Origin: an uncultured Prevotella sp. | Lineage (GTDB): Bacteria > Bacteroidota > Bacteroidia > Bacteroidales > Bacteroidaceae | Direction: 5' to 3' | NCBI GenBank assembly: GCA_934229335.1 | Contig: CAKQDQ010000064.1 | Span: 1 to 12,878 of the forward strand | DNA: 12,878 nt | In this document: piece after piece, positions 1 to 7,149 of the stretch | How positions within the stretch are numbered: position 1 is the first letter of the stretch | Layout of the letters: the number at the start of each line of letters is the position of its first letter | Notes under the pieces: model-generated | Seen by the model: the letters and a program-made list of their open reading frames with translations, nothing else | Database searches by the model: none | Told to the model about the DNA's origin: nothing | Program-made: the position numbers and the translations under genes

Positions 1-218
1 ATTTGAATGCTGTAGCATAGTCGGTACTATATATATTGCTATTGTCTAAACCTATCATGTTTGTAAGGTCACTGGTCATGGACTGATACCCAAGAGTAAT
101 TCTTGGTGGCTATCATTGCATTGATTTGACTTGCGGTAAGCTGTACATTATCAGCTATAGCAGTAGCAAAAGTCAGACTCGCACCGAGGGTGAATAGTGT
201 TCTTTTAATATATCTCAT
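1..218 (-). pseudogene. Exported protein of unknown function, 5' part only, apparently frameshifted
   Basis: The frame opening at 218 (ATG) encodes MRYIKRTLFTLGASLTFA followed by TAIADNVQ, a typical Sec signal peptide: basic start, hydrophobic core, likely cleavage after TAIA. It then meets TGA at 71-69 after only 49 codons. In the frame one base further on, the sequence is open from 109 to the window edge (36 codons) and reads like protein (ITLGYQSMTSDLTNMIGLDN and onward). The simplest reading is one gene with an indel between about 95 and 109; removing one base there would join the two parts. It may be a true pseudogene, a sequencing error, or less likely a 49-residue secreted peptide beside another gene. 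I do not recognise the family. A good promoter lies upstream at 266-296, so the gene was or is expressed. It is divergent from the arabinofuranosidase. Confidence 0.45.
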
Positions 219-265
219 AGTTAGTAAAAATATTTTTTTTGCTTTTGACGTAATATATTCTGCAA

Positions 266-296
266 CAAATTTACGACATTTATCAGACTTGTGCAA
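266..296 (-). promoter_or_regulatory. Bacteroidota-type promoter for the left-edge exported-protein gene
   Basis: On the minus strand, TTG (296-294) is followed by 20 bases and then TAAATTTG (273-266), an exact match to the Bacteroidota -7 consensus TAnnTTTG at the usual spacing. Transcription would start around 260, giving a leader of about 40 nt before the ATG at 218. No Shine-Dalgarno sequence is visible, as is normal in this phylum. Confidence 0.65.
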
Positions 297-345
297 TAAA
301 TCGTCTCCTTATTTTATGTAATAAAGAAAAAATATCAGTCCAATG

Positions 346-376
346 TTGTATAATCTAAAAAAAAGTATTAATTTTG
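346..376 (+). promoter_or_regulatory. Bacteroidota-type promoter for the arabinofuranosidase
   Basis: TTG (346-348), 20 bases, then TAATTTTG (369-376): an exact match to TAnnTTTG at the standard spacing. The predicted start near 383 gives a leader of about 60 nt before the ATG at 442. It is arranged back to back with the minus-strand promoter at 266-296, with 49 bp between the two TTG elements, so one regulator bound between them could affect both genes. I see no clear operator there. Confidence 0.65.
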
Positions 377-441
377 CGAAAAAGAATAACTATTAACGGT
401 TTTCTACTAATAAACCTAACACGTATAAATTTTACTTTAAC

Positions 442-2463
442 ATGAAGAAACAAATTATTGCTTCTGCTCTTGCTTTCGCTTCGCTGTTGTGTACCAATGC
501 GCAGACAAATGAAATGACTGTAATAGCAAACAAACCAGGAGCACAGGTTCAAAGCACTATGTATGGTATCTTCTTTGAGGATATTAACTATGCTGCTGAT
601 GGTGGTTTGTATGCTGAACTCGTAATGAATCGTTCTTTTGAATTTCCTAACCGTCTCGCAGGCTGGGATATATCAGGAAAAGTATCTGTTCGTGACGATG
701 GACCGTTCGACAAGAATCCGCATTATGTTCGACTTGCGCCAGCAGGACACAGGGATAAGCACACGATGATAGAGAACAGCGGCTTCTTTGGTATTGGCGT
801 AAAGAAAGACGCTGACTATCGTTTCTCTGTATGGGCACGCTGTCCACTGGGGGGAAAGTCTAAGATTTACGTAGATATCGTAGACAATGCTTCCATGGGC
901 GAAGACCAGAAGATAGGCAATGCTGGCATCGATGTAGAGGGAACGGAATGGAAAAAATATACTGTTGTTGTTAAGGCTCGTAAGACTCTCGCCAAGGCTC
1001 ACCTTCGCGTTTGGGGTGATGCGAAAAACACTACAGACCTTGAGCATGTATCACTATTCCCAGTTGATACATGGAAAGGACGCGAGAATGGTATGCGTAA
1101 AGACCTTGCACAGGCTCTTGCTGACCTCAAGCCAGGTGTATTCCGCTTTCCAGGTGGTTGTATCGTAGAAGGAACTGACCTTGCCTCACGTTATCAATGG
1201 AAGAACACTGTGGGACCTGTAGAGAACCGTCCGCTTAACGAAAACCGTTGGCACTATACCTTCACTCATCGTTATTATCCTAACTACTTCCAGAGTTATG
1301 GTCTCGGTTTCTTCGAGTACTTCCAACTGTGTGAGGACTTCGGCAGTGAGGCTTTGCCTGTACTTAGTTGCGGACTCTCTTGTCAGTACCAAAACGGCAT
1401 CAACGATAAGGGAGCACACGTTGCACTTGAAGATCTTGACCCTTATATTCAAGACGCTCTTGACCTTATAGAGTTTGCTAACGGTGCTGCTGATACAAAG
1501 TGGGGTAAGGTACGTGCAGAAATGGGGCACCCTGCACCATTCAACCTTAAGTTCCTCGGCATCGGAAACGAACAGTGGGATTATAAGGATAATCCTGCAT
1601 ACACATCGCGCCTTAAGAAGTTCCTTGACGTGCTGAAAAAGAAACATCCAGAAATTAAGTACATCGGTACCACAGGACCAGACTCTGAAGGTGAAAAATT
1701 CGATATCTTGCAACCCAAGATGAAGGAGTTGAAGGTTGACCTGTATGACGAGCATTTCTATCGCAACGAGGCATGGTTCCTTGATGGAAAAAATCGCCAT
1801 CGCTACGATAGCTATGACCGCAAGGGACCTAAGGTATTCGCTGGAGAATACGCTTGTCACGGAAAAGGAAAGAAGTGGAATCATTTTAATGCATCGCTTC
1901 TGGAGGCTGCCTTCATGACAGGTATAGAGCGTAACGCTGATGTTGTGAGCATGGCAACTTACGCACCGCTCTTCGCTCATGTTGAGGGATGGCAGTGGAG
2001 ACCCGACATGATTTGGTATGATAACCTTCGTAGCTTCAAGTCTTGTTCATACTATGTACAGCAACTCTATGGTCTGTATAAAGGAACAAATGTTCTCTCT
2101 ACTACAATGGACGGTAAGGTCGTAGCTGGAGATGATGACCAGAACGGATTATTCGCTTCTTCTGTTCTTGACAAGAAAACGGGGGAGATATATGTTAAGG
2201 TAGTAAATGTCGGTAAGAATCCACAACCGATAAAGGTAACGCTGAAGGGATTAAAGGGCTCTGCGGCGAATGTTGCTTCTGTTGTTACTTTCACGAGCAA
2301 TGACCCTGTGGCTGAAAATACACTTGATAATCCAACTAAGCTTACCCCAGTAATAGTAAAGGATGCTGCAAATATTGCGAAGACTGGTGTTACTGTTAAA
2401 TCTAATATTTTAGAGGCAACGGTTCCTGCGTCTACATTCGCGATATATGTAATTAAAAAATAA
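442..2463 (+). CDS. Secreted alpha-L-arabinofuranosidase, GH51 family
   Basis: It removes terminal alpha-L-arabinofuranosyl groups from arabinan, arabinoxylan or their oligosaccharides by a retaining mechanism. The 673-residue product begins with a Sec signal peptide (about 1-20, ending LLCTNA before QTNE), so it is probably periplasmic or surface-exposed. Next come the GH51 N-terminal motif FFEDINYAADGGLYAEL (44-60) and a carbohydrate-binding-like beta region (about 85-205). The catalytic barrel carries the acid/base Glu377 in GIGNEQ and the nucleophile Glu469 in FAGEY; FRFPGGC at 234-240 is also family-typical. A C-terminal beta-sandwich runs from about 545 to the end. Both catalytic glutamates are present and the length is normal for bacteroidete members, so it should be active. 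It stands alone, with no SusC/SusD pair or other glycosidase in the window. The start is the only ATG that gives a signal peptide. Leaders of this type lack a Shine-Dalgarno sequence. Confidence 0.95.
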   Translation: MKKQIIASALAFASLLCTNAQTNEMTVIANKPGAQVQSTMYGIFFEDINYAADGGLYAELVMNRSFEFPNRLAGWDISGKVSVRDDGPFDKNPHYVRLAPAGHRDKHTMIENSGFFGIGVKKDADYRFSVWARCPLGGKSKIYVDIVDNASMGEDQKIGNAGIDVEGTEWKKYTVVVKARKTLAKAHLRVWGDAKNTTDLEHVSLFPVDTWKGRENGMRKDLAQALADLKPGVFRFPGGCIVEGTDLASRYQWKNTVGPVENRPLNENRWHYTFTHRYYPNYFQSYGLGFFEYFQLCEDFGSEALPVLSCGLSCQYQNGINDKGAHVALEDLDPYIQDALDLIEFANGAADTKWGKVRAEMGHPAPFNLKFLGIGNEQWDYKDNPAYTSRLKKFLDVLKKKHPEIKYIGTTGPDSEGEKFDILQPKMKELKVDLYDEHFYRNEAWFLDGKNRHRYDSYDRKGPKVFAGEYACHGKGKKWNHFNASLLEAAFMTGIERNADVVSMATYAPLFAHVEGWQWRPDMIWYDNLRSFKSCSYYVQQLYGLYKGTNVLSTTMDGKVVAGDDDQNGLFASSVLDKKTGEIYVKVVNVGKNPQPIKVTLKGLKGSAANVASVVTFTSNDPVAENTLDNPTKLTPVIVKDAANIAKTGVTVKSNILEATVPASTFAIYVIKK

Positions 2464-2483
2464 GCTGATGTTTTTCTGACAAA

Positions 2484-2506
2484 GACAATGATACTTTTTC
2501 ATTGTC
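2484..2506 (+). other. Short hairpin after the arabinofuranosidase stop
   Basis: GACAATGA (2484-2491) and TCATTGTC (2499-2506) form a perfect 8-bp stem with a 7-base loop, starting 20 bases after the stop. No T-run follows, so it is more likely a 3'-end stabiliser or an accessory to the larger hairpin at 2521-2565 than a terminator itself. Confidence 0.45.
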
Positions 2507-2520
2507 ATTATGATTTAACA

Positions 2521-2565
2521 AAAAATAGATGGCGGGCAACGATTTCGTTGTCTGCCACTATTTTT
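2521..2565 (+). terminator. Rho-independent terminator of the arabinofuranosidase gene
   Basis: The arms GGCGGGCAACGA (2531-2542) and TCGTTGTCTGCC (2545-2556) pair over 12 positions in plus-strand RNA, two of them G-U. Outside this, AAAAATAG (2521-2528) pairs with CTATTTTT (2558-2565) across a small internal loop. The innermost pairs must open to make a loop. The downstream T5 gives it terminator form. The two wobble pairs would be C-A mismatches in the opposite RNA, which favours function on the plus strand. Its T-run also forms the TATTTTTG discussed for the next gene. Confidence 0.7.
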
Positions 2566-2566
2566 G
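2559..2566 (+). promoter_or_regulatory. Possible -7 box of the PHP-domain gene, inside the terminator tail
   Basis: TATTTTTG matches the Bacteroidota TAnnTTTG consensus and lies 25 bases before the ATG at 2592. No TTG sits 20 bases upstream, where the terminator stem is instead, so this is weak. If real, the leader would be under 20 nt. Otherwise the gene depends on read-through from the arabinofuranosidase. Confidence 0.25.
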
Positions 2567-2591
2567 CAAAATATTTGAATATTTTTTACAT

Positions 2592-3311
2592 ATGGATATA
2601 AAGATTGATGTTCACACACACACGATTGTTTCTGGACATGCTTTCAGTACTCTGACAGAGATGGTAACTGAAGCCATGCACAAGGGGCTTAAAGTGTTTG
2701 GAATAACAGAGCACGGTCCTGCATTGCCTGGCACGTGTCACCCGATATACTTCCGCAATATGCACGTCGTTCCACGACAGTGGGGGGATATGCGCCTTCT
2801 TCTTGGCGCAGAGCTGAATATACTTGATACTAATGGTACTCTTGATAAGGATGATGGCTATTATTCTTCACTTGATTTTCGTATTGCAGGAATTCACTCT
2901 CTTTGTTGGGAGGGGGGAACTAAGGAAGAGAATACGCAAGGTCTGATAAACGCTATCCGAAATCCATGGACTAACATTATCAGCCATCCAGGAGATGGTA
3001 CTGCCGACTTGTTATTTGAACCTGTGGTACTCGCAGCTAAAGAGACTGGTACTTTGCTTGAAATAAATAACTCCAGCCTTAAACCGTGTAGAGGTAAGTT
3101 AGATAAGGCTATACCTAATAATTTGGAAATCCTACGTTTGTGCAAACAGTATGAGGTCCCTGTAATATTGGGTAGCGATGCACATATACACTTTGATATT
3201 GCTAAGTATGACAACGTGTATCCTTTGTTAGCACAAACAGAGTTCCCTGAACAACTGATTATCAACTATTATCCTGACCGTTTTCTAAGAATGATTGCAA
3301 CAGAAGCTTAA
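2592..3311 (+). CDS. PHP-domain metallo-phosphoesterase, YcdX-like
   Basis: A cytoplasmic PHP-fold hydrolase expected to bind three metal ions and cleave a phosphate ester; the natural substrate of this subfamily is not settled. The product is 239 residues, close to E. coli YcdX (about 245). All nine metal ligands expected from YcdX are visible: His8 and His10 (DVHTHT), His16 (SGHAFST), His41 (TEHGP), Glu74 (LGAELN), His102 (AGIHS), His132 (ISHPG), and Asp196 and His198 (GSDAH). LEINNSS (156-162) is also shared. The frame is open back to an ATG at 2529, but the extra 21 residues would be encoded by the terminator hairpin; the ATG at 2592 gives MDIKIDVHTHT, the normal family start, and is preferred. 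It is often annotated as a histidinol-phosphatase-like protein, but no his genes are nearby. Confidence 0.9.
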   Translation: MDIKIDVHTHTIVSGHAFSTLTEMVTEAMHKGLKVFGITEHGPALPGTCHPIYFRNMHVVPRQWGDMRLLLGAELNILDTNGTLDKDDGYYSSLDFRIAGIHSLCWEGGTKEENTQGLINAIRNPWTNIISHPGDGTADLLFEPVVLAAKETGTLLEINNSSLKPCRGKLDKAIPNNLEILRLCKQYEVPVILGSDAHIHFDIAKYDNVYPLLAQTEFPEQLIINYYPDRFLRMIATEA

Positions 3312-3328
3312 TGGTTAGTAGACAATTG

Positions 3329-3365
3329 AATAGGGGCATCATACAATATTTATGATGCCCCTATT
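3329..3365. terminator. Bidirectional terminator between the PHP gene and gmd
   Basis: A perfect 14-bp inverted repeat, AATAGGGGCATCAT (3329-3342) and ATGATGCCCCTATT (3352-3365), with a 9-base loop. It lies 17 bases after the PHP stop and 7 bases beyond the gmd stop on the other strand. The core is GC-rich. Downstream bases are T-rich on the plus strand (TTTGTTATTTT). On the minus strand the exit side starts ATTCAATTGTC, a weaker U-tract. It most likely ends both convergent transcripts. Confidence 0.85.
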
Positions 3366-3372
3366 TGTTATT

Positions 3373-4491
3373 TTACTTTACGAGTCCTTTTTCAAGATAT
3401 TCAGCGAGATTTGTTCTCATTACACTTGCCACATGATCTGCCGCAACTTTTTCCATGTCGTGTTTTACCATTATCTGTACGAGCTGTTCAAAAGTTGTGG
3501 ATTGCGGATTCCACCCCAAGACTTTCTTTGCTTTGGTAGGATCTCCCCACAGATTAACGACATCTGTTGGTCGATAAAAATCAGGACTAACCTCTATCAA
3601 GGTTTTACCTATTAATTCCTTGGGACCAGCAACACAAATGCCTTTCTCTTCCATTCCTTCACCTTTGAACTCTAATTCCATACCAGCAGCTTTGAAAGCA
3701 AAATAGGCAAATTCACGTACAGAATGTTGTACTCCTGTAGCGATAACAAAATCTTCTGGTTGTTCATGCTGTAGAATTAGCCACATACATTCGACATAGT
3801 CCTTGGCATAACCCCAATCACGTAATGAAGACAAATTGCCAAGGAAGAGTTTTTCCTGCTTACCTTGTGCTATACGAGCTGCGGCAAGAGTGATCTTACG
3901 TGTAACAAACGTTTCACCACGTCGCTCAGATTCATGATTAAATAGAATGCCTGAGCAACAGAACATATTGTATGCTTCACGATACTCCTTTATTATCCAA
4001 TAACCATACAGTTTCGCTACTGCATAAGGAGAGTAGGGGTGAAACGGTGTATTTTCGTTTTGTGGTACTTCTTCAACCTTACCATATAGTTCTGAGGTAG
4101 ATGCTTGATATATTTTACAAGTACTCTCCAAATGGTTCGTCCTAACGGCTTCCAAGATGCGTAATACACCCACTGCATCTACATCTGCTGTAAATTCTGG
4201 TGCATCGAAACTTACTTGTACATGGCTTTGGGCGGCAAGGTTGTATATTTCTGTTGGCTGTACTTGTCCAACCAACTTTACCAATGACATGGAATCGCTC
4301 ATGTCTGCATAGTGCAAATGAAAGTTTGGCGTTCCCTCAAGGTGGGCTATTCTTTCACGGTAATCTACGGAAGAGCGTCGTATAATGCCATGTACAATAT
4401 AACCTTTACCTAAAAGGAACTCTGATAGATAGCTTCCATCTTGCCCCGTTACACCAGTGATAAGTGCTATTTTCTTAGATGAGTTATTCAT
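3373..4491 (-). CDS. gmd: GDP-mannose 4,6-dehydratase
   Basis: Converts GDP-D-mannose to GDP-4-keto-6-deoxy-D-mannose with bound NADP, the first committed step to GDP-L-fucose, in the cytosol. The 372-residue product is a full-length short-chain dehydrogenase/reductase. It has the nucleotide-binding GVTGQDG (13-19), the RRSS segment (38-41) near the cofactor, and the catalytic set Thr132 and Glu134 (STSELYG) with Tyr156 and Lys160 (SPYAVAK). The family stretch [18 protein letters not shown] (184-201) is also present. It starts 31 bases after the fcl stop on the same strand, with no promoter of its own seen, so the pair is probably one transcript from the promoter at 5734-5764. The gap holds a small TATCGATA palindrome (4505-4512) of no clear meaning. 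The 3' end is at the shared hairpin. Confidence 0.97.
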   Translation of the reverse strand: MNNSSKKIALITGVTGQDGSYLSEFLLGKGYIVHGIIRRSSVDYRERIAHLEGTPNFHLHYADMSDSMSLVKLVGQVQPTEIYNLAAQSHVQVSFDAPEFTADVDAVGVLRILEAVRTNHLESTCKIYQASTSELYGKVEEVPQNENTPFHPYSPYAVAKLYGYWIIKEYREAYNMFCCSGILFNHESERRGETFVTRKITLAAARIAQGKQEKLFLGNLSSLRDWGYAKDYVECMWLILQHEQPEDFVIATGVQHSVREFAYFAFKAAGMELEFKGEGMEEKGICVAGPKELIGKTLIEVSPDFYRPTDVVNLWGDPTKAKKVLGWNPQSTTFEQLVQIMVKHDMEKVAADHVASVMRTNLAEYLEKGLVK

Positions 4492-4522
4492 ATAATTTGA
4501 TATTTATCGATATTTAATAAGT

Positions 4523-5692
4523 CTACGAGATGCTTTCTTTGTACCATTCAAACAACTTTCTTACCCCTTCTTCTATCTCTACTTTATGTCTCCAGCCAAG
4601 ACGATGTAATTTGTCTACACATATCAATTTGCGTTTTGTACCGTCTGGTTTTGTAGAGTCAAAAATAATCTCGCCATTAAAATCTACAGCATTGGCAACT
4701 AACTGTGATAATTGACGTATACTAAGTTCTTTACCTGTGCCCACATTGATATGGCAATTACGTATCTCACCTAAAGATGGAATCGCACCGCCACGTCCTT
4801 CTGAGTTGTTTCTATCAACGACACCATTGAAGGTCGCTCCATAATGAACGGAAGAGTATTTTTCTATTCCTATGATATCCTTAAAGTCTACATTGAGCAA
4901 ACAATGTACTGAGGCATCTGCCATATCTTCACTCCACAGAAATTCTCTTAACGGTGTTCCTGTTCCCCACAAAGTTACTTTATTATTTTCTATGCCATAT
5001 TTAGCAAGCACAGTAAGTATCTCTTTCTCACTTGACATTCCGTTGACTCCCTCTACAGGGCGTTTTGTCATGTCTTTCTTTATCGCATCCCATTTATTCA
5101 AGTGTATTAGTTTGGCGAGATATATCTTTCTCATCATAGCTGGCATGACATGCGAATTCTCTAAATGAAAATTATCATTAGGACCGTAGAGGTTTGTTGG
5201 CATCACGGCTATATAATTTGTACCATATTGTAGGTTGTATGACTCACACATCTTTAGTCCTGCTATCTTGGCAATGGCATACTCTTCATTGGTATATTCT
5301 AATTCAGAAGTGAGCAGACAGTCTTCAGACATCGGTTGTGGTGCATTCTTGGGATATATACAAGTGGAACCTAAGAAAAGAAGCTTCTTAACACTGTGTG
5401 CAAATGATTCTGATATTACATTGCACTGTATCTTCATATTCATCATAATGAAGTCTGCCCTATACAAGGAGTTCGCCATTATACCTCCTACAAAAGCTGC
5501 AGCTAAAACCACGGCATCTGGTTGTTCTTTATCAAAAAAATGTTTTACAGCTACTTGATCTGTGAGATCTAACTCTTTGTGCGTTCTGCCAATAAGATTG
5601 ACATAACCACGCTGTCTGAGATTATTCCATATAGCCGAGCCTACCAGCCCTTGGTGACCTGCTACATATATTTTACTTTCCTTATCTAACAT
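4523..5692 (-). CDS. fcl: GDP-L-fucose synthase, enlarged form
   Basis: A bifunctional epimerase/reductase that turns the Gmd product into GDP-L-fucose with NADPH. It has the cofactor motif GHQGLVG (12-18), catalytic Ser109 in GSTCIYP, Tyr138 and Lys142 in NEEYAIAK, and Cys111 and His181 (NSHVMPA) at positions matching the acid/base pair of the E. coli enzyme. The C-terminal half keeps LWGTGTPLREFLWSEDMA and the SKPDGTKRK-like substrate region. At 389 residues it is about 70 longer than E. coli Fcl (321). The additions lie around 198-237 (WDAIKKDMTKRPVEGVNG and onward) and 268-312 (DIIGIEKYSSVHYGATFNG and onward). Similar long forms occur in Bacteroidota as far as I recall. It is first in the fcl-gmd pair. 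GDP-fucose is likely used for capsule, O-antigen or protein glycosylation; no fucosyltransferase is in the window. Confidence 0.95.
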   Translation of the reverse strand: MLDKESKIYVAGHQGLVGSAIWNNLRQRGYVNLIGRTHKELDLTDQVAVKHFFDKEQPDAVVLAAAFVGGIMANSLYRADFIMMNMKIQCNVISESFAHSVKKLLFLGSTCIYPKNAPQPMSEDCLLTSELEYTNEEYAIAKIAGLKMCESYNLQYGTNYIAVMPTNLYGPNDNFHLENSHVMPAMMRKIYLAKLIHLNKWDAIKKDMTKRPVEGVNGMSSEKEILTVLAKYGIENNKVTLWGTGTPLREFLWSEDMADASVHCLLNVDFKDIIGIEKYSSVHYGATFNGVVDRNNSEGRGGAIPSLGEIRNCHINVGTGKELSIRQLSQLVANAVDFNGEIIFDSTKPDGTKRKLICVDKLHRLGWRHKVEIEEGVRKLFEWYKESIS

Positions 5693-5733
5693 TGTTTTGT
5701 GTCTTTTTGTTTAGGCATATGTCTCTTTTATTG

Positions 5734-5764
5734 CAAAGATACACATTATTCCTGACACTGGCAA
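5734..5764 (-). promoter_or_regulatory. Bacteroidota-type promoter for fcl-gmd
   Basis: On the minus strand, TTG (5764-5762), 20 bases, then TATCTTTG (5741-5734), an exact TAnnTTTG match. The predicted start near 5727 gives a leader of about 35 nt to the fcl ATG at 5692. It has the same spacing as the promoters at 266-296 and 346-376. Confidence 0.7.
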
Positions 5765-5852
5765 TATTTTATTACAGAAATTATATTCTCCTATTTAAGT
5801 TCGTCGTAAAACTGACATAGAGAAATGTATATATCATCATTCACCAAAAATA

Positions 5853-5929
5853 AATAGCTCTTTTACAATTCTATATTGGCTTAAACGTTTTATACTGTAA
5901 ACCAAATATGAAATTGTAAAAGAACTATT
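5853..5929 (-). terminator. Long AT-rich hairpin, probable terminator downstream of galM
   Basis: AATAGCTCTTTTACAATT (5853-5870) and AATTGTAAAAGAACTATT (5912-5929) are inverted repeats with one difference. That position is a G-U pair in minus-strand RNA but a C-A mismatch in plus-strand RNA. The match continues inward imperfectly (CTATATTGG against CCAAATATGA), giving about 27 paired positions around a 22-base loop. On the minus strand the stem is followed by the U-rich TATTTTTGG, which suits termination of transcripts coming from galM, whose stop lies 135 bases upstream. The low GC content is unusual for a terminator. A small inverted-repeat element or the end of a small RNA are alternatives. 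Confidence 0.4.
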
Positions 5930-6063
5930 GTTATAAGTATACAAAAAAATCCACAGCTTATTTCTATACTATCATTAAACAGCATATGCTCCCTTTACCT
6001 CCCAAATATACTAATGGTTGTTATGGTGAATGTACAGGAAGTTTACGCGTTTTACTAGCTATT

Positions 6064-7149
6064 TTATTCTTGCTTTACTCCGAATTTGTATATTGTTGTT
6101 TGTCTATATATTTCACCTGGATTTAGAACTACAGAAGGGAAATAAGGTCTGTTTGGTGAGTCTGGGAAATGCTGCGCTTCGAAACATACAGCGGAGCGAC
6201 GTGGGAAAGTTGCCCCATGTTGTCCAGCATAGCCTGTTGCCCAGTTGTCCGTATACATTTGTATACCAGGTTCAGTTGTCCAACATTCCATGGTTCTACC
6301 ACTAACAGGCTCATACAAGCGAACTGCAAGCGACAACTCCTCAACCTCTTTCTTGTTCAGTACAAAGTTGTGGTCGTATCCCGCCCCATTACGTATCTGT
6401 TCATTGTCTGCATCAATGTCTCTTCCTATAGGCTTAGCTGTACGGAAATCAAAAGGTGTTCCCTCTACTTTGAGTATTTCTCCTGTAGGAATACAGGTAT
6501 TGTCAATAGGTAGATAGAAATCCGCATTTATTTGACATTCTACATTGTCTACTGTTGGAGTAGGATTAGCTGTTCCTGCAAGTGCAAAGAACGCATGATG
6601 GGTTAAATTGATTATTGTTTTCTTGTTAGTGGTTGCAAGATAATCAATTTTTAATTCGTTATCATCTGTCCACGTATATTCTACATTTATTTTAACCTCA
6701 CCGGTAAATCCCTCATCACCGTAAGGAGAGATGAGAGACAAGGCCAATGTTTGGTCATTCATCTGAATGGCATCCCATACCTGCGCATGATAGCCTGTTG
6801 GTCCACCATGTAGATGATTCTCACCATTGTTTATGGCAAGCTGATACTCTTTACCACCTAAGGTAAAGTGGCCTTTACATATTCTATTGCCGAATCTTCC
6901 TATCAACGTAGATAAATATGGCTCTGGAGAATTCATAACATCATGAATGTTGTCATGACCTTGAATAACATTTCCTAATTGTCCTTCTTTGTCGGGAACC
7001 ATTAACCCTACAATAGCACCGCCATAGTTTGTTACCGCCAATTCTGTACCTTGCGCATTACGAAGAATGTAAAGGTCAGTCTGCTTTCCGTTCACTGTTG
7101 TACGGAAGTCCTTCCTGCGGAGTCCGCACACGTTTTCTTTTTCTGTCAT
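6064..7149 (-). CDS. galM: Aldose 1-epimerase (mutarotase)
   Basis: Interconverts the alpha and beta anomers of galactose, glucose and related aldoses, supplying the anomer needed by sugar kinases. The 361-residue product has no signal peptide, so it is predicted to be cytosolic. Family motifs: NYGGAIVGLMVPD (41-53), GRFGNRI with Arg85 (84-90), NHLHGG with catalytic acid His114, His185 in NLTHHAFF, Asp259 in YDHNFVL, and catalytic base Glu324 in CFEAQHFPDSPN. The usual NLTNHSYFN segment reads NLTHHAFFA here: the key second His is kept, the preceding Asn is His. The ATG at 7149 lies inside the helicase gene, a 74-bp out-of-frame overlap; no later ATG precedes the conserved N-terminal strands (next Met is residue 50), so the overlap stands. 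Expression is probably coupled to the helicase gene, as no promoter is seen between them. The reason for this pairing is unclear. Confidence 0.95.
   Translation of the reverse strand: MTEKENVCGLRRKDFRTTVNGKQTDLYILRNAQGTELAVTNYGGAIVGLMVPDKEGQLGNVIQGHDNIHDVMNSPEPYLSTLIGRFGNRICKGHFTLGGKEYQLAINNGENHLHGGPTGYHAQVWDAIQMNDQTLALSLISPYGDEGFTGEVKINVEYTWTDDNELKIDYLATTNKKTIINLTHHAFFALAGTANPTPTVDNVECQINADFYLPIDNTCIPTGEILKVEGTPFDFRTAKPIGRDIDADNEQIRNGAGYDHNFVLNKKEVEELSLAVRLYEPVSGRTMECWTTEPGIQMYTDNWATGYAGQHGATFPRRSAVCFEAQHFPDSPNRPYFPSVVLNPGEIYRQTTIYKFGVKQE

Larger units (their letters stand above)
5693..6063. other. Gene-free stretch between galM and fcl
   Basis: 371 bases without a credible coding frame. 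It holds the fcl promoter (5734-5764), a long AT-rich inverted repeat (5853-5929), a 10-bp AGCATATGCT palindrome (5981-5990) and a lone minus-strand -7-like box, CAAATATA as read on the plus strand (6003-6010). It is strongly AT-rich. I see no tRNA or known riboswitch fold. Confidence 0.7.

Noticed and set aside
442..510. A lipoprotein signal in the arabinofuranosidase (Cys17)
   Set aside because: The residues before Cys17 are SLL, which is a poor lipobox; a standard signal peptidase site after TNA fits better.
1186..1980. A 264-codon open frame on the minus strand inside the arabinofuranosidase gene
   Set aside because: It lies opposite a clear GH51 enzyme with both catalytic residues; its translation has no recognisable motif and it has no promoter. 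It is an antisense shadow.
2529..2591. An upstream ATG extending the PHP protein by 21 residues
   Set aside because: These codons are the terminator hairpin itself, and the family normally starts directly before DVHTHT.
4505..4512. TATCGATA palindrome between fcl and gmd as an operator
   Set aside because: Eight bases in AT-rich DNA is easily chance, and no promoter is associated with it.
5981..5990. AGCATATGCT palindrome downstream of galM as a terminator
   Set aside because: It has no loop and no T-run; a 10-bp palindrome alone is not enough support.
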